DNA of 8,347 nucleotides from Pseudomonadota bacterium (GTDB lineage: Bacteria; Pseudomonadota; Alphaproteobacteria; Rhizobiales; Beijerinckiaceae): positions 1 through 8,347 of the forward strand of contig JAFAAP010000072.1 of assembly GCA_023426505.1 (NCBI GenBank), read 5' to 3'. Positions 1 through 6,770 of this stretch are shown piece after piece (the stretch's first letter is position 1; the number at the start of each line of letters is the position of its first letter). Below the pieces are notes generated by a model. It had not been told where the DNA came from and did no database searches. It saw nothing but the letters and a program-made list of their open reading frames with translations. Position numbers and translations under genes: made by a program.

Positions 1-156
1 CTGGAGAGGCTTCGATATGTCCAATCTCCGTGAAGACGGTCGCGCGAACCGCGGCTGCTATCGTGCTGAAGAGAAGTCCCCGATCGACGCACCCTTGTGT
101 TTGCGCGGCTGCGCCGGACGGAGCGCCCAACGCCTACAGCAAGGTTCCTATGGTCC
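1..156. other. Non-coding flank downstream of the response regulator
   Basis: No intact gene is visible here. On the plus strand, frame 1 ends at a TGA at 31-33 after ten codons, so it could be the last residues (LERLRYVQSP) of a gene entering from the left. Frame 3 at 24-92 reads ISVKTV followed by an alanine-rich helix and RST, which resembles the end of a LuxR-type helix-turn-helix. That frame only stays open by running antisense through the response-regulator gene, so at best it is a decayed remnant. I found no convincing stem-loop with a T-run that would terminate the minus-strand operon. Confidence 0.4.
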
Positions 157-825
157 TCAGCGATCCTCCAGGTTGGCGAGCCAGCCCTGCAATGCGCCAT
201 AGCGTACAATGTCGGCGCGGGTCCTCAGCCCCAGCTTCTCGGATGCCCTGGCCTTGTAGGTCTCGACCGTCTTGATGCTGACACTGAGCCGCGAGGCGAT
301 CTCCTTGTTGCTGTAGCCCTGCGCCGTGAGGCGCAGGACCTCGCCCTCGCGCTGGCTGAGCGTCTCCGGATCCCCGGCTTGGTCCGCGTCCGCTCGCGCG
401 CCTCGGGTGACGTCGGACAAGGCACGGTCGGCGACCGCCGGGTCGAGATAGATCCCGCCCGCCGCCACGGCGCGGATCGCCCGCACAAGGTCTTCCGCGG
501 CAGAGCGCTTCAGAACGTATCCCCGTGCGCCCGCCTGCAGGAGTGGTTGCACATAGGCGCGATTCTCGTGAACCGTCAGGGCGATGAGCTTGACCTGGGG
601 ACAGGAGACGCTCAGGCGTCGGGCCAGATCGATGCCGCTCAGGCCCGGCATGGAAATATCAATGACGGCCACGTCCGGCAGCCTGTCGTAAACCATCTGC
701 AAAGCTTCATCCCCAGTGGTAGCTTCGCCTACCAAGGCGATTTCAGGTGCTTCCTGGAGCAGTGCCCTGACGCCGGCCAGAACGACAGGATGATCGTCTG
801 CAAGGGCCACGCGGATCTGTGTCAT
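157..825 (-). CDS. NarL/FixJ-family two-component response regulator
   Basis: This 222-residue protein has the standard size and order of a NarL/FixJ regulator. The N-terminal receiver domain (about residues 3-120) shows the acidic pair D10/D11, the phospho-acceptor D56 in DVAVIDISMP, the switch threonine T84 and the conserved lysine K106 in YVLK. After a short Asp/Ala-rich linker comes a LuxR-type helix-turn-helix (about 154-212), with LSQREGEVL, the scaffold helix NKEIASRL and the recognition helix SIKTVETYK. Expected role: a cytoplasmic DNA-binding protein activated by phosphoryl transfer from the kinase encoded just upstream. Its ATG overlaps the kinase stop as ATGA (822-825), and I see no good Shine-Dalgarno in front of it, so it is probably translated by coupling to the kinase. 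Target genes cannot be read from the sequence. Family assignment is secure; the pathway is unknown. Confidence 0.95.
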   Translation of the reverse strand: MTQIRVALADDHPVVLAGVRALLQEAPEIALVGEATTGDEALQMVYDRLPDVAVIDISMPGLSGIDLARRLSVSCPQVKLIALTVHENRAYVQPLLQAGARGYVLKRSAAEDLVRAIRAVAAGGIYLDPAVADRALSDVTRGARADADQAGDPETLSQREGEVLRLTAQGYSNKEIASRLSVSIKTVETYKARASEKLGLRTRADIVRYGALQGWLANLEDR

Positions 826-2987
826 GTGTTCGGCTCGGGTTGCAGGAGTGGAATCTGAATAAAGAGTGTCGTGCCCTCGCCGGGTGTAGACTCGACCGTC
901 AGGATGCCATTAACGAGGGCCAGCCGCTCGCAGACCCCGGACAGGCCGAGCGGGCGCCGTTCACGTCTACTCTCCTCTTGGGGCGCATGGTTGACGGCCT
1001 CGGGGTCGAAGCCGATCCCGTCATCCTCGACGATTACCCTGAGCAGGTGGGCGCGGCGCTCGATCACAATGCTGACGGCGGTGGCCTGCGCGTGCTTCAG
1101 GACATTGGTGAGCGCCTCCTGGATGACCCTGTAGACCACCGTCTCAATCTCCGGATCGAGACGGGCGGCGCTCCCGATGAACTGAATATCGGCGGCGATC
1201 CCGAAGCGCTCGCTCCATTCCGATCCGAGGGCGGCCAGTGCCTCGTCGAGACCAAGATCGTCGAGGGCCGTGGGGCGGAGATCCGCCGCCGTGCGGTGAA
1301 TGTCCCTGCCCAGTTCGGTGGTGAGCGACTGGAGCCAGCGCACATGCTCGGCGGCGCGGCCTTCAAGCATGTGCTCCAGAGCCTTCAGGCCAAGGGACAG
1401 TCCCGTAACTGTCTGGCCGACTTGGTCGTGCAACTCGCGGGCAATGCGGCGCTGCTCATTCTCTTGTGCTTCCGAGAGCCGTCGCAGCAGGTGGACACGC
1501 TCCTCCTCGGCGCGCTTCTGAGGCTCGATATCGGCGATCACGCCGTGGATAACCCGGGTGTGTTGCCCGTTGAGGTTCGGAATACGCCCTGTCGCCCGTA
1601 CCCAGCAAACGCGTTCGTCCGGGTGCAGCACCCGGAACTCGACGTTCACCGTGCTGCCTTTCGACAGGCAGCTCCGGATCCCGTCCTGAACATGGCCGCG
1701 ATCCTCCGGGTGCACCGCTTCGAGAAAGCGGCCCGTCGGCATCCGCGCTTCAGATCCCGCGGCCGCCCGATGGGCCAGCCCAAGCAGCGTCCAGCATCGC
1801 TCTGATCCGGCGACCTCCTCCCGTTCGGCATCCCAGCGCCAGGTCCCGAGTTCGGCGGCCTCAACCGCCACCGATCCGCGCTCCTCGCTGACAGCGAGGG
1901 CAAGCGCCGACCGCTCGGCATCATCGCGGCGACGCTGGGCGATGTCGCGCGCCATCAGGGACGCGACGGTGAGGGCGAGCACCAGGCTGGCGACACCGCC
2001 GCCGATCAGGACTAGGATGGAGCGGGAGACCGGGGCATTCAACGTATCGCTCGGCACGCCGAAATGCACTGACCAGCCACCGGTGTTGGGGAGCGTTCGA
2101 TAAACTGTCTCGACCTGGACGCCTTCCAGGGTTGTGGCGATGTAGAACCCGTTGGGAGCCCGCCGGATCGCCTCTCGGACCCCGACGGAGGCCGGGCGCC
2201 CGAGTTCCAGATCCTCCGCGACGGTCCGCGCGATGATGTTCCCGCGCGCGTCGACCACCACGCCCACCCAGTCCTTCGGCGCGCCCGCATCCTTCAGGAT
2301 TGAGCCAACCGCATTGGGTGCGAAGGATACGGTGAGGACATAGCGCAGCACTCCGTTGCGGATCACGGGAGCCCGAATCGCCACGAGGCGCTTACCGGAG
2401 ATCTGGCCGACGGGCCCGATGCCGCCGACCGCGGGCTGGCGGGTCCGCACAACCTCGTCGAAGCTCTCGCGATCGGCCGTCGGACCGAGAGGGACGCCCA
2501 ACGGCCGCAGGAGGTTCATGACCTGAGTGCCGGAAGGGTCGGCAATCTCAATCGTCTCCCACAGGGGGTGCACCGCCCGAATCCGCTCGGCGTCGCGGTA
2601 GAACGTTTCGAGGGAGGGCTCGTCGAGGGCCGAGGAGGCCGCCAGCGTCTCTGCGATCTGAAGCTGCAGCAGGACCTCGGATGCGGCCCGTTCGGCGACG
2701 TGCCGGACCGTCTCAAACGCTGCCCGGCGCGCATCCGACCGCTCGTGATCAGCCGTCAGATAGGTCACCCAGCCTCCGAACAGGAGCACCGGGATGATTG
2801 CGGCGATCAGGAGCGACAGCAGGGGGCGGCGCCCATAGTCAAACCGCCAGGTCCGGGACGAGACAGGAGAGGCGTCGTCCTGCTCTATCCCGACCCAATC
2901 TGTCCTCTTTTGGGTTTCGCCGTGCGGCATGAAGGAATGCCTGACCTCTCTGCTCGACTGTAGCCTGCTCCGGCGGCCACGCAGCAC
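822..2987 (-). CDS. Membrane sensor histidine kinase, Cache-PAS-HisKA_3-HATPase
   Basis: This 721-residue kinase belongs to the NarX/UhpB-like HisKA_3 class and is the likely partner of the adjacent NarL-type regulator. Seen in order: a basic cytoplasmic N-terminus; a first membrane helix at about 55-77; a periplasmic region of about 245 residues with double-Cache character (for example the VGVVVDARGNIIA strand-turn); a second membrane helix at about 323-345; a coiled linker; a PAS_3-like domain at about 375-492 (GTWRWD, HPEDR, EFRVLHPD); the HisKA_3 motif RELHDQVGQT with phospho-acceptor H520; and an HATPase domain with N628 in the N box (EALTN), DDGIGFD at 655-661 and the GLSGVCERL lid region. 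The Cache region suggests it senses a small extracellular ligand; which one is unknown. The chosen start is GTG at 2987, with GGAAGG four bases upstream. An ATG at 2930 (residue 20) is an alternative but has a poorer ribosome site. Both starts keep all domains. Confidence 0.93.
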   Translation of the reverse strand: MLRGRRSRLQSSREVRHSFMPHGETQKRTDWVGIEQDDASPVSSRTWRFDYGRRPLLSLLIAAIIPVLLFGGWVTYLTADHERSDARRAAFETVRHVAERAASEVLLQLQIAETLAASSALDEPSLETFYRDAERIRAVHPLWETIEIADPSGTQVMNLLRPLGVPLGPTADRESFDEVVRTRQPAVGGIGPVGQISGKRLVAIRAPVIRNGVLRYVLTVSFAPNAVGSILKDAGAPKDWVGVVVDARGNIIARTVAEDLELGRPASVGVREAIRRAPNGFYIATTLEGVQVETVYRTLPNTGGWSVHFGVPSDTLNAPVSRSILVLIGGGVASLVLALTVASLMARDIAQRRRDDAERSALALAVSEERGSVAVEAAELGTWRWDAEREEVAGSERCWTLLGLAHRAAAGSEARMPTGRFLEAVHPEDRGHVQDGIRSCLSKGSTVNVEFRVLHPDERVCWVRATGRIPNLNGQHTRVIHGVIADIEPQKRAEEERVHLLRRLSEAQENEQRRIARELHDQVGQTVTGLSLGLKALEHMLEGRAAEHVRWLQSLTTELGRDIHRTAADLRPTALDDLGLDEALAALGSEWSERFGIAADIQFIGSAARLDPEIETVVYRVIQEALTNVLKHAQATAVSIVIERRAHLLRVIVEDDGIGFDPEAVNHAPQEESRRERRPLGLSGVCERLALVNGILTVESTPGEGTTLFIQIPLLQPEPNT

Positions 2988-3072
2988 TAGGCCTTCCGGG
3001 CCGGATCGTCGCTCATCCCTTACACGATGTCACCTTTTGCCCTCCGTGCGTGACGGGGATTTCCGAGACCAA

Positions 3073-3091
3073 CGTCAGGTTTTTCCTGACG
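3073..3091. promoter_or_regulatory. 19-base palindrome, candidate operator
   Basis: CGTCAGG and CCTGACG form a perfect 7-base inverted repeat around a five-T centre. It lies about 120 bases before the Crp-family start and about 80 bases before the kinase GTG. No T-run follows either arm, so it does not look like an intrinsic terminator. A dimeric regulator site serving one or both divergent genes is the simplest reading. A match of this size has a modest probability of arising by chance. Confidence 0.35.
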
Positions 3092-3200
3092 CCGATGCCG
3101 CAATGCCCGACTGACCCTGATGACCTTTTTCAGAGAGCATAACGCTGCTGGTCGCTTGGTGAAGTGGCCGAGCTCGAGTTGACGAAACCCGCGTCCCAAC

Positions 3201-3205
3201 AGGAG
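3201..3205 (+). promoter_or_regulatory. Shine-Dalgarno deciding the Crp-family start
   Basis: AGGAG lies six bases before the ATG at 3212. The upstream in-frame GTG at 3164 has no comparable site, so the shorter protein is preferred. Confidence 0.7.
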
Positions 3206-3211
3206 CTCCAA

Positions 3212-4042
3212 ATGTTCACGCAAGTCGAGGAACTTAGCCGTTATCGTCTCAGGGGAATGGTCGGAACGCCCGTCTCCGAGACCAGTCGCCTGCCTTTATC
3301 CCGGACGACAGAGAGCCCCGTCAGGAACGAACTCCTGCAATCGCTGCCGGAAGAAGCCCTCGATGATCTGCGGCCCTATTTGGAACGTGTGCCGCTCAAG
3401 CGGCGCCAGATGCTGCACGAGCGCAACTTGGCCGTCACCCACGCCTATTTCATCGAACGGGGACTGGCATCGCTGCTGGCGCGCTCCGGCGATCATAGCG
3501 CTCTCGAGGTGAGCACCTTCGGCCGTTGCGATTTCGTCGGTCTTCCCCTTGTGCTCGGCACGGCAAGGACTCCGTACCGCTGCGTCGTCCAAGTTCCGGG
3601 CGAGGCTTTGCGCATTTCCGCGGACGACCTCCAGGAGGCTCTGAGCGTCATCCCGGCTCTCCAGCATCTCCTGCTGCGGTACGTTCAGGCCCGAACGGTG
3701 CAAAGCACCCAGCTGGTCGTCTGCAATACACGCCACCCTCTGCGGCAGCGCCTTGCCCGCTGGTTGCTGTTCGCCCACGACCGGAGCGACGGAGACATGA
3801 TTCCTGTGACCCATCAGGTCCTGGGGCGCGCCCTCGGCGTGCGGCGCGCCGGCGTGACGACCGCAATGGGCCGAATGGAGGAGGCGGGTCTCATCCACCG
3901 GGGGCGTGGGCGCCTCGTGATCCTCGACCGAGCCCGCTTGGAGGAGGAGGCATGCGAGTGTTACCGGATCATGCGGTCTGAGCACGGCCGCATCGTCTGT
4001 CGCGAGGTCTCAGAGCCGCCGCTCACCGCGGTCAATCAGTAA
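3212..4042 (+). CDS. Crp/Fnr-family transcriptional regulator
   Basis: The protein is 276 residues from the ATG with AGGAG six bases upstream; the in-frame GTG at 3164 would add 16 residues. After about 38 poorly conserved residues comes a cyclic-nucleotide-binding-type beta roll (about 39-140, starting NELLQSLPEEALDDL and including HAYFIERGLASLL). A long dimerisation helix follows (about 145-180), then a Crp-type winged helix (about 190-245) with VLGRALGVRRAGVTTAMGRM and the wing GLIHRGRGRLVILD. There is no FNR-type N-terminal cysteine cluster. The RxxRSA signature of classical cAMP-binding Crp proteins is also absent, so the effector is unknown. Cysteines occur at 106, 124, 171, 248, 250 and 263, in no cluster I recognise. 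The gene is divergent from the two-component operon and is followed at once by strong hairpins. Family is confident; signal and targets are not known. Confidence 0.92.
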   Translation: MFTQVEELSRYRLRGMVGTPVSETSRLPLSRTTESPVRNELLQSLPEEALDDLRPYLERVPLKRRQMLHERNLAVTHAYFIERGLASLLARSGDHSALEVSTFGRCDFVGLPLVLGTARTPYRCVVQVPGEALRISADDLQEALSVIPALQHLLLRYVQARTVQSTQLVVCNTRHPLRQRLARWLLFAHDRSDGDMIPVTHQVLGRALGVRRAGVTTAMGRMEEAGLIHRGRGRLVILDRARLEEEACECYRIMRSEHGRIVCREVSEPPLTAVNQ

Positions 4043-4067
4043 CGGCGGAAGATGCGTCGTTCCGCCG
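4043..4067 (+). terminator. Stem-loop A directly after the Crp-family stop
   Basis: CGGCGGAA (4043-4050) and TTCCGCCG (4060-4067) pair perfectly over 8 bases around a 9-base loop. The stem starts on the base after the TAA at 4040-4042. No U-run follows. Its last three bases (CCG) are also the first three of the larger hairpin that follows, so the two stems cannot both form completely. Confidence 0.5.
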
Positions 4068-4097
4068 GCAACCCGTTCGGACCGAACGGGTTGCCGG
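4065..4097 (+). terminator. Perfect 33-base palindrome (stem-loop B)
   Basis: CCGGCAACCCGTTCGG at 4065-4080 is repeated as its exact reverse complement at 4082-4097, with a single A between them. A 16-base perfect match this close is not expected by chance. As RNA it would form a long, very stable hairpin. Its position just past the Crp-family stop suggests transcription termination or mRNA 3'-end protection. However, no U-tract follows (the next bases are TTCGTG) and the phospholipase D frame can start three bases later. It could therefore also act as an attenuator or a dimeric operator for that gene. Confidence 0.6.
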
Positions 4098-4100
4098 TTC

Positions 4101-5648
4101 GTGCGTTGGACCCTCAGCACCCGCCCGGGCCCTGCCACAACCCGATGCAGCGAGCGCTTAGCGTTGACGAAAGAGCTGAACTGGGACCCGGTCCTTCAGC
4201 CCGGAGAGACCTGCTGGCGTCTGGCACGGTCTAACCGGTTCGCCTTGATCATCGACGCCGCATCCTATTTCGCGCATCTGCGCGCCGCGATGATACGCGC
4301 GCGTCGCACGATCCATCTTGTCGGGTGGGACTTCGACACGCGGATCCGTCTCCTGCCGGGTGACGGCGACGGGGAGTGGCCGAACAAGCTCGGGCGGTTC
4401 ATAAATGCGCTGGTCCGGAGGCGGCCGGAGTTGGAGGTGCGCGTCCTCAAATGGGACATCGGGGTTCTGCAGTCCCTCGGCCGGGGAGCGACGCCCCTGT
4501 TCATCCTGGATTGGATGACGAGCAAGCGGGTGCATTTCCGGCTCGACCACGAGCACCCGCGTGGTGCCTGCCATCACCAGAAAATCGCCGTCATCGACGA
4601 CACGCTGGCATTTTGCGGCGGCATCGACCTCACCGTGGGGCGCTGGGATACGCGCGCCCATCGGGAGGACGATCCGTGCCGCAAGAGCCCTTGGGGCGTC
4701 GCGCAGCCGCCCTGGCACGACGCGACCGCCGCGGTCGACGGCGAAGCGGCGCGGGTGCTGGGCGAGCTTGCGCGCGAGCGCTGGAAGCAAGCGACCGGCG
4801 AGGATCTCTCGCCGCCGTCTCCCGGCGAGGAGATCTGGCCGGACGGCTTGCTGGCGACCTTCACGAACGTGGAGGTGGGCATCGCGCGCTCCCGGCCCGC
4901 TTATGGCGGACAGCCGCGCGTCCGGGAGATCGAGGCTCTGTACCTCCAGGCCATCAGGTCGGCTAGGGAGGCAATCTACATCGAAAGCCAGTATCTCGCC
5001 TCGCACCGGATCGGCCGAGCACTGGCCGAGCGCCTGGAGGAAGCCGGCGGCCCTGACGTCGTGATTCTCGGCCCGAAGACGGCGGAGGGATGGCTCGAGG
5101 AGGAGACGATGGGCGCGGCCCGCATGGTCGTCGGCCACCGCCTGCGCCGGGCGGACCGGGAGAGGCGCCTGCGCCTGCTCTATGCCACCAACGAGGACGA
5201 AACCGACATCTACGTGCACGCCAAGATCATGATTATCGACGACCGCCTCCTGCGGGTCGGCTCGTCGAACCTCAACAACCGGTCGATGGGTCTGGACACA
5301 GAATGCGATCTCGCCGTGGAGGCGCGGACCGGAGCCCCCGACAGGGATGTCCTGCGGGCGACCATTCGGGCGGTCCGCAACGATCTCCTGGCCGAGCACC
5401 TGGGCGTCGAGATCAGGGCGGTGGAGAAACTGGCTGCTCAGGGCCTCGGTCCCGTCGGGATTATCGACGCCCTCGCCAAGCCGCGTGGCCGCACCTTGCA
5501 TGGGCTGCCGCTGCCGGAGCTCAACGCATTCGAGGAGAAGCTGGCCGAGAGCCGAATATTCAACACCGAACGGCCTGAAGCGCTGCGGCGCAAGCTCACG
5601 CGGCTTGCCCCCTGGTCGAAAAGGACCGCTCTGCTGCGGAGCGATTGA
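4101..5648 (+). CDS. Phospholipase D-superfamily phosphodiesterase
   Basis: This 515-residue protein carries both catalytic HxKx4D motifs of the phospholipase D superfamily. The first is H159/K161/D166 (HHQKIAVID) followed by FCGGID. The second is H373/K375/D380 (YVHAKIMIID) followed by GSSNLNNRS and the conserved acidic residue E401. The two-motif layout and the LxPGETCWR...GWDFD opening match bacterial PLD/transphosphatidylase proteins that hydrolyse or transfer phosphatidyl groups; the exact substrate is not determined. There is no signal peptide or membrane helix, so it is probably cytoplasmic or peripheral. GTG 4101 is the most upstream possible start in this frame for at least 140 bases, but it has no Shine-Dalgarno and sits three bases from a strong hairpin. 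TTG at 4164 (residue 22) is an alternative. Recognisable homology begins near residue 32, so the first 20-30 residues are uncertain. Confidence 0.9.
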   Translation: MRWTLSTRPGPATTRCSERLALTKELNWDPVLQPGETCWRLARSNRFALIIDAASYFAHLRAAMIRARRTIHLVGWDFDTRIRLLPGDGDGEWPNKLGRFINALVRRRPELEVRVLKWDIGVLQSLGRGATPLFILDWMTSKRVHFRLDHEHPRGACHHQKIAVIDDTLAFCGGIDLTVGRWDTRAHREDDPCRKSPWGVAQPPWHDATAAVDGEAARVLGELARERWKQATGEDLSPPSPGEEIWPDGLLATFTNVEVGIARSRPAYGGQPRVREIEALYLQAIRSAREAIYIESQYLASHRIGRALAERLEEAGGPDVVILGPKTAEGWLEEETMGAARMVVGHRLRRADRERRLRLLYATNEDETDIYVHAKIMIIDDRLLRVGSSNLNNRSMGLDTECDLAVEARTGAPDRDVLRATIRAVRNDLLAEHLGVEIRAVEKLAAQGLGPVGIIDALAKPRGRTLHGLPLPELNAFEEKLAESRIFNTERPEALRRKLTRLAPWSKRTALLRSD

Positions 5649-5656
5649 TTTGGACG

Positions 5657-5695
5657 AAAGGCTCAGGCGCAGCCGCTCGGCACACCGGAGCCTTT
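5657..5695. terminator. Probable bidirectional terminator between convergent genes
   Basis: AAAGGCTC (5657-5664) pairs perfectly with GAGCCTTT (5688-5695) around a 23-base loop. It lies in the 73-base gap between the phospholipase D gene and the convergent PRC-barrel gene. On the plus strand the stem ends in TTTT, and on the minus strand in TTT, so it could work in both directions. The large loop and short T-runs make it a moderate candidate. Confidence 0.5.
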
Positions 5696-5721
5696 TAGAG
5701 CACTGTCCGCGCAGGCCGAGG

Positions 5722-6453
5722 TCAGAGTGCGGCGCTCTTGAACTTGTCTGGCGCGATCCGAAGACCCGCGGTCTCCGCCTGAGACGGAGTCACGAAGGGG
5801 AGCCCGTAATAGCTGGCGCCAGGATCCCACCGGCCCGGATCGCCCGGGAAGGCAAACGCAAAGGTACCACCGCCCGACTCTTTGTCGCGGCTCACCAGCA
5901 CGGCGATCAGGCGCCCGTCGTTCTCGAAGACCGCGTCGATCACGTATCCGTAGCCGAGGCCCGTCTGCAGCCGGGCATAGTCCCCGAGGATCTCCGTCAG
6001 GCGAAACTCGCGCGGCAGGGTCGGCACGCCCTCCGAACCTGGAAAGAGCCCGTATTGCGGCTTCCCGCCGCCATCCGCGAGATCCGCCGCGACGCCGTCC
6101 CGACCGGGCGTGAGGTCGACCTCGTTCCATGGAATGCGGTAGACTGCATCAGGAATTCCGAGCGTGCCGCTGCCTTCCATCACGAGGGCGGCGAGGCGGC
6201 CATCCCCGTCGATGATAAGATCGCGCACTGTGCCGATCGTCTCGCCACCCTTTCGCGAGACCTGCTGGCCGATCAACTGCCGCGCCCGCCATCCCTGATA
6301 CAGTTCGTCAGGGGCGAGCCTGGCCATCTGGCCGGGCATGGTGGTCCGCACCGCCGGAGCCGTCTGTGACTGCGGATTTTGAGTCTGGGAAAAAGCGGGC
6401 GCAGCAAGCAGCATGGCCGCAAGCGCTGGAATTCCTGGTCGCATGAACGTCAT
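5722..6453 (-). CDS. Secreted protein with two PRC-barrel-like halves
   Basis: The predicted product is 243 residues. It starts with a short signal peptide (about 1-22: a basic start, then a hydrophobic core rich in Leu and Ala, ending AFS|QT), so it is probably periplasmic. After a Gln/Pro-rich linker, residues about 56-113 form a PRC-barrel: LIGQQV, GETIGTVRDLIIDGDGRLAALVM and an acidic-aromatic end (YRIPWNEVDL). A second stretch at about 147-205 repeats the central pattern (GYGYVIDAVFENDGRLIAVLVSRD), suggesting a tandem duplication. Alphaproteobacterial PRC-barrel proteins of this kind are usually annotated without a function, and I cannot assign one. The start at 6453 is chosen because CCTCCT on the plus strand (6461-6466) gives AGGAGG seven bases upstream and because the signal peptide then lies at the N-terminus. 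Upstream in-frame starts would bury it. Confidence 0.85.
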   Translation of the reverse strand: MTFMRPGIPALAAMLLAAPAFSQTQNPQSQTAPAVRTTMPGQMARLAPDELYQGWRARQLIGQQVSRKGGETIGTVRDLIIDGDGRLAALVMEGSGTLGIPDAVYRIPWNEVDLTPGRDGVAADLADGGGKPQYGLFPGSEGVPTLPREFRLTEILGDYARLQTGLGYGYVIDAVFENDGRLIAVLVSRDKESGGGTFAFAFPGDPGRWDPGASYYGLPFVTPSQAETAGLRIAPDKFKSAAL

Positions 6454-6460
6454 GGTCCGT

Positions 6461-6466
6461 CCTCCT
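6461..6466 (-). promoter_or_regulatory. Shine-Dalgarno deciding the PRC-barrel start
   Basis: The minus strand reads AGGAGG seven bases before the ATG at 6453. This fixes the start immediately in front of the signal peptide. Confidence 0.8.
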
Positions 6467-6770
6467 AGCGCACCGTGCGGACAGGCGGCGCCGAGTTCCG
6501 CCCGAGACGATGCGCGGCTTGAACTGAGCATAAAATCGGGCCAAGCGGGGTTTGGCCGCACCATCCATAGGTGGAATGCGTCGTATTCGTGCCCGGTTCG
6601 CGGCTCTGTGCGGCAGCGTACTGACGGCGGTGGCTCCGGAGCAGTGTTCGTCCTAGAAGGGGCGAAACGAGTTCGTGCTTCACCGGTTCATGAGGGTTGA
6701 AGAGGGGCACGACGCAATCCTTCCCCTGCGGCAGCGAAAAGATCGGCGCCAGATGTGGGATTTGGTCAAA

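Larger units (their letters stand above)
2988..3211. promoter_or_regulatory. Divergent intergenic region, kinase operon / Crp-family gene
   Basis: These 224 bases separate two divergently transcribed regulatory genes, so promoters for both must lie here or slightly inside the genes. The clearest structure is the 19-base palindrome at 3073-3091, listed separately. I could not pick out a convincing -35/-10 pair for either direction. The reading frame of the Crp-family gene is open upstream to a GTG at 3164, so part of this stretch would be coding if that weaker start were used. Confidence 0.5.

Noticed and set aside
819..1805. 328-codon plus-strand open frame across the kinase gene
   Set aside because: It is antisense to well-recognised PAS, HisKA_3 and HATPase domains, has no domain signature, and long shadow frames are normal at this GC content.
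3111..3143. Possible promoter with CATAAC as a -10 box before the Crp-family gene
   Set aside because: The only similar -35 (CTGACC) is 21 bases away, too far for a normal sigma-70 promoter.
3296..3985. 229-codon minus-strand open frame opposite the Crp-family gene
   Set aside because: It is a shadow of a clear beta-roll plus winged-helix protein.
4052..4234. 60-codon plus-strand frame after the Crp-family gene, considered as a leader peptide
   Set aside because: Its ATG lies in the loop of the first hairpin, it has no Shine-Dalgarno, and it runs out of frame into the phospholipase D gene with no regulatory codon run.
4158..5501. 447-codon minus-strand open frame across the phospholipase D gene
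   Set aside because: It is antisense to a protein with both HKD motifs in the right order and spacing; the antisense product shows no family signature.
6454..6564. N-terminal extension of the PRC-barrel protein to 280 residues
   Set aside because: It would place 37 residues before the signal peptide and ignore the AGGAGG site directly in front of the internal ATG.
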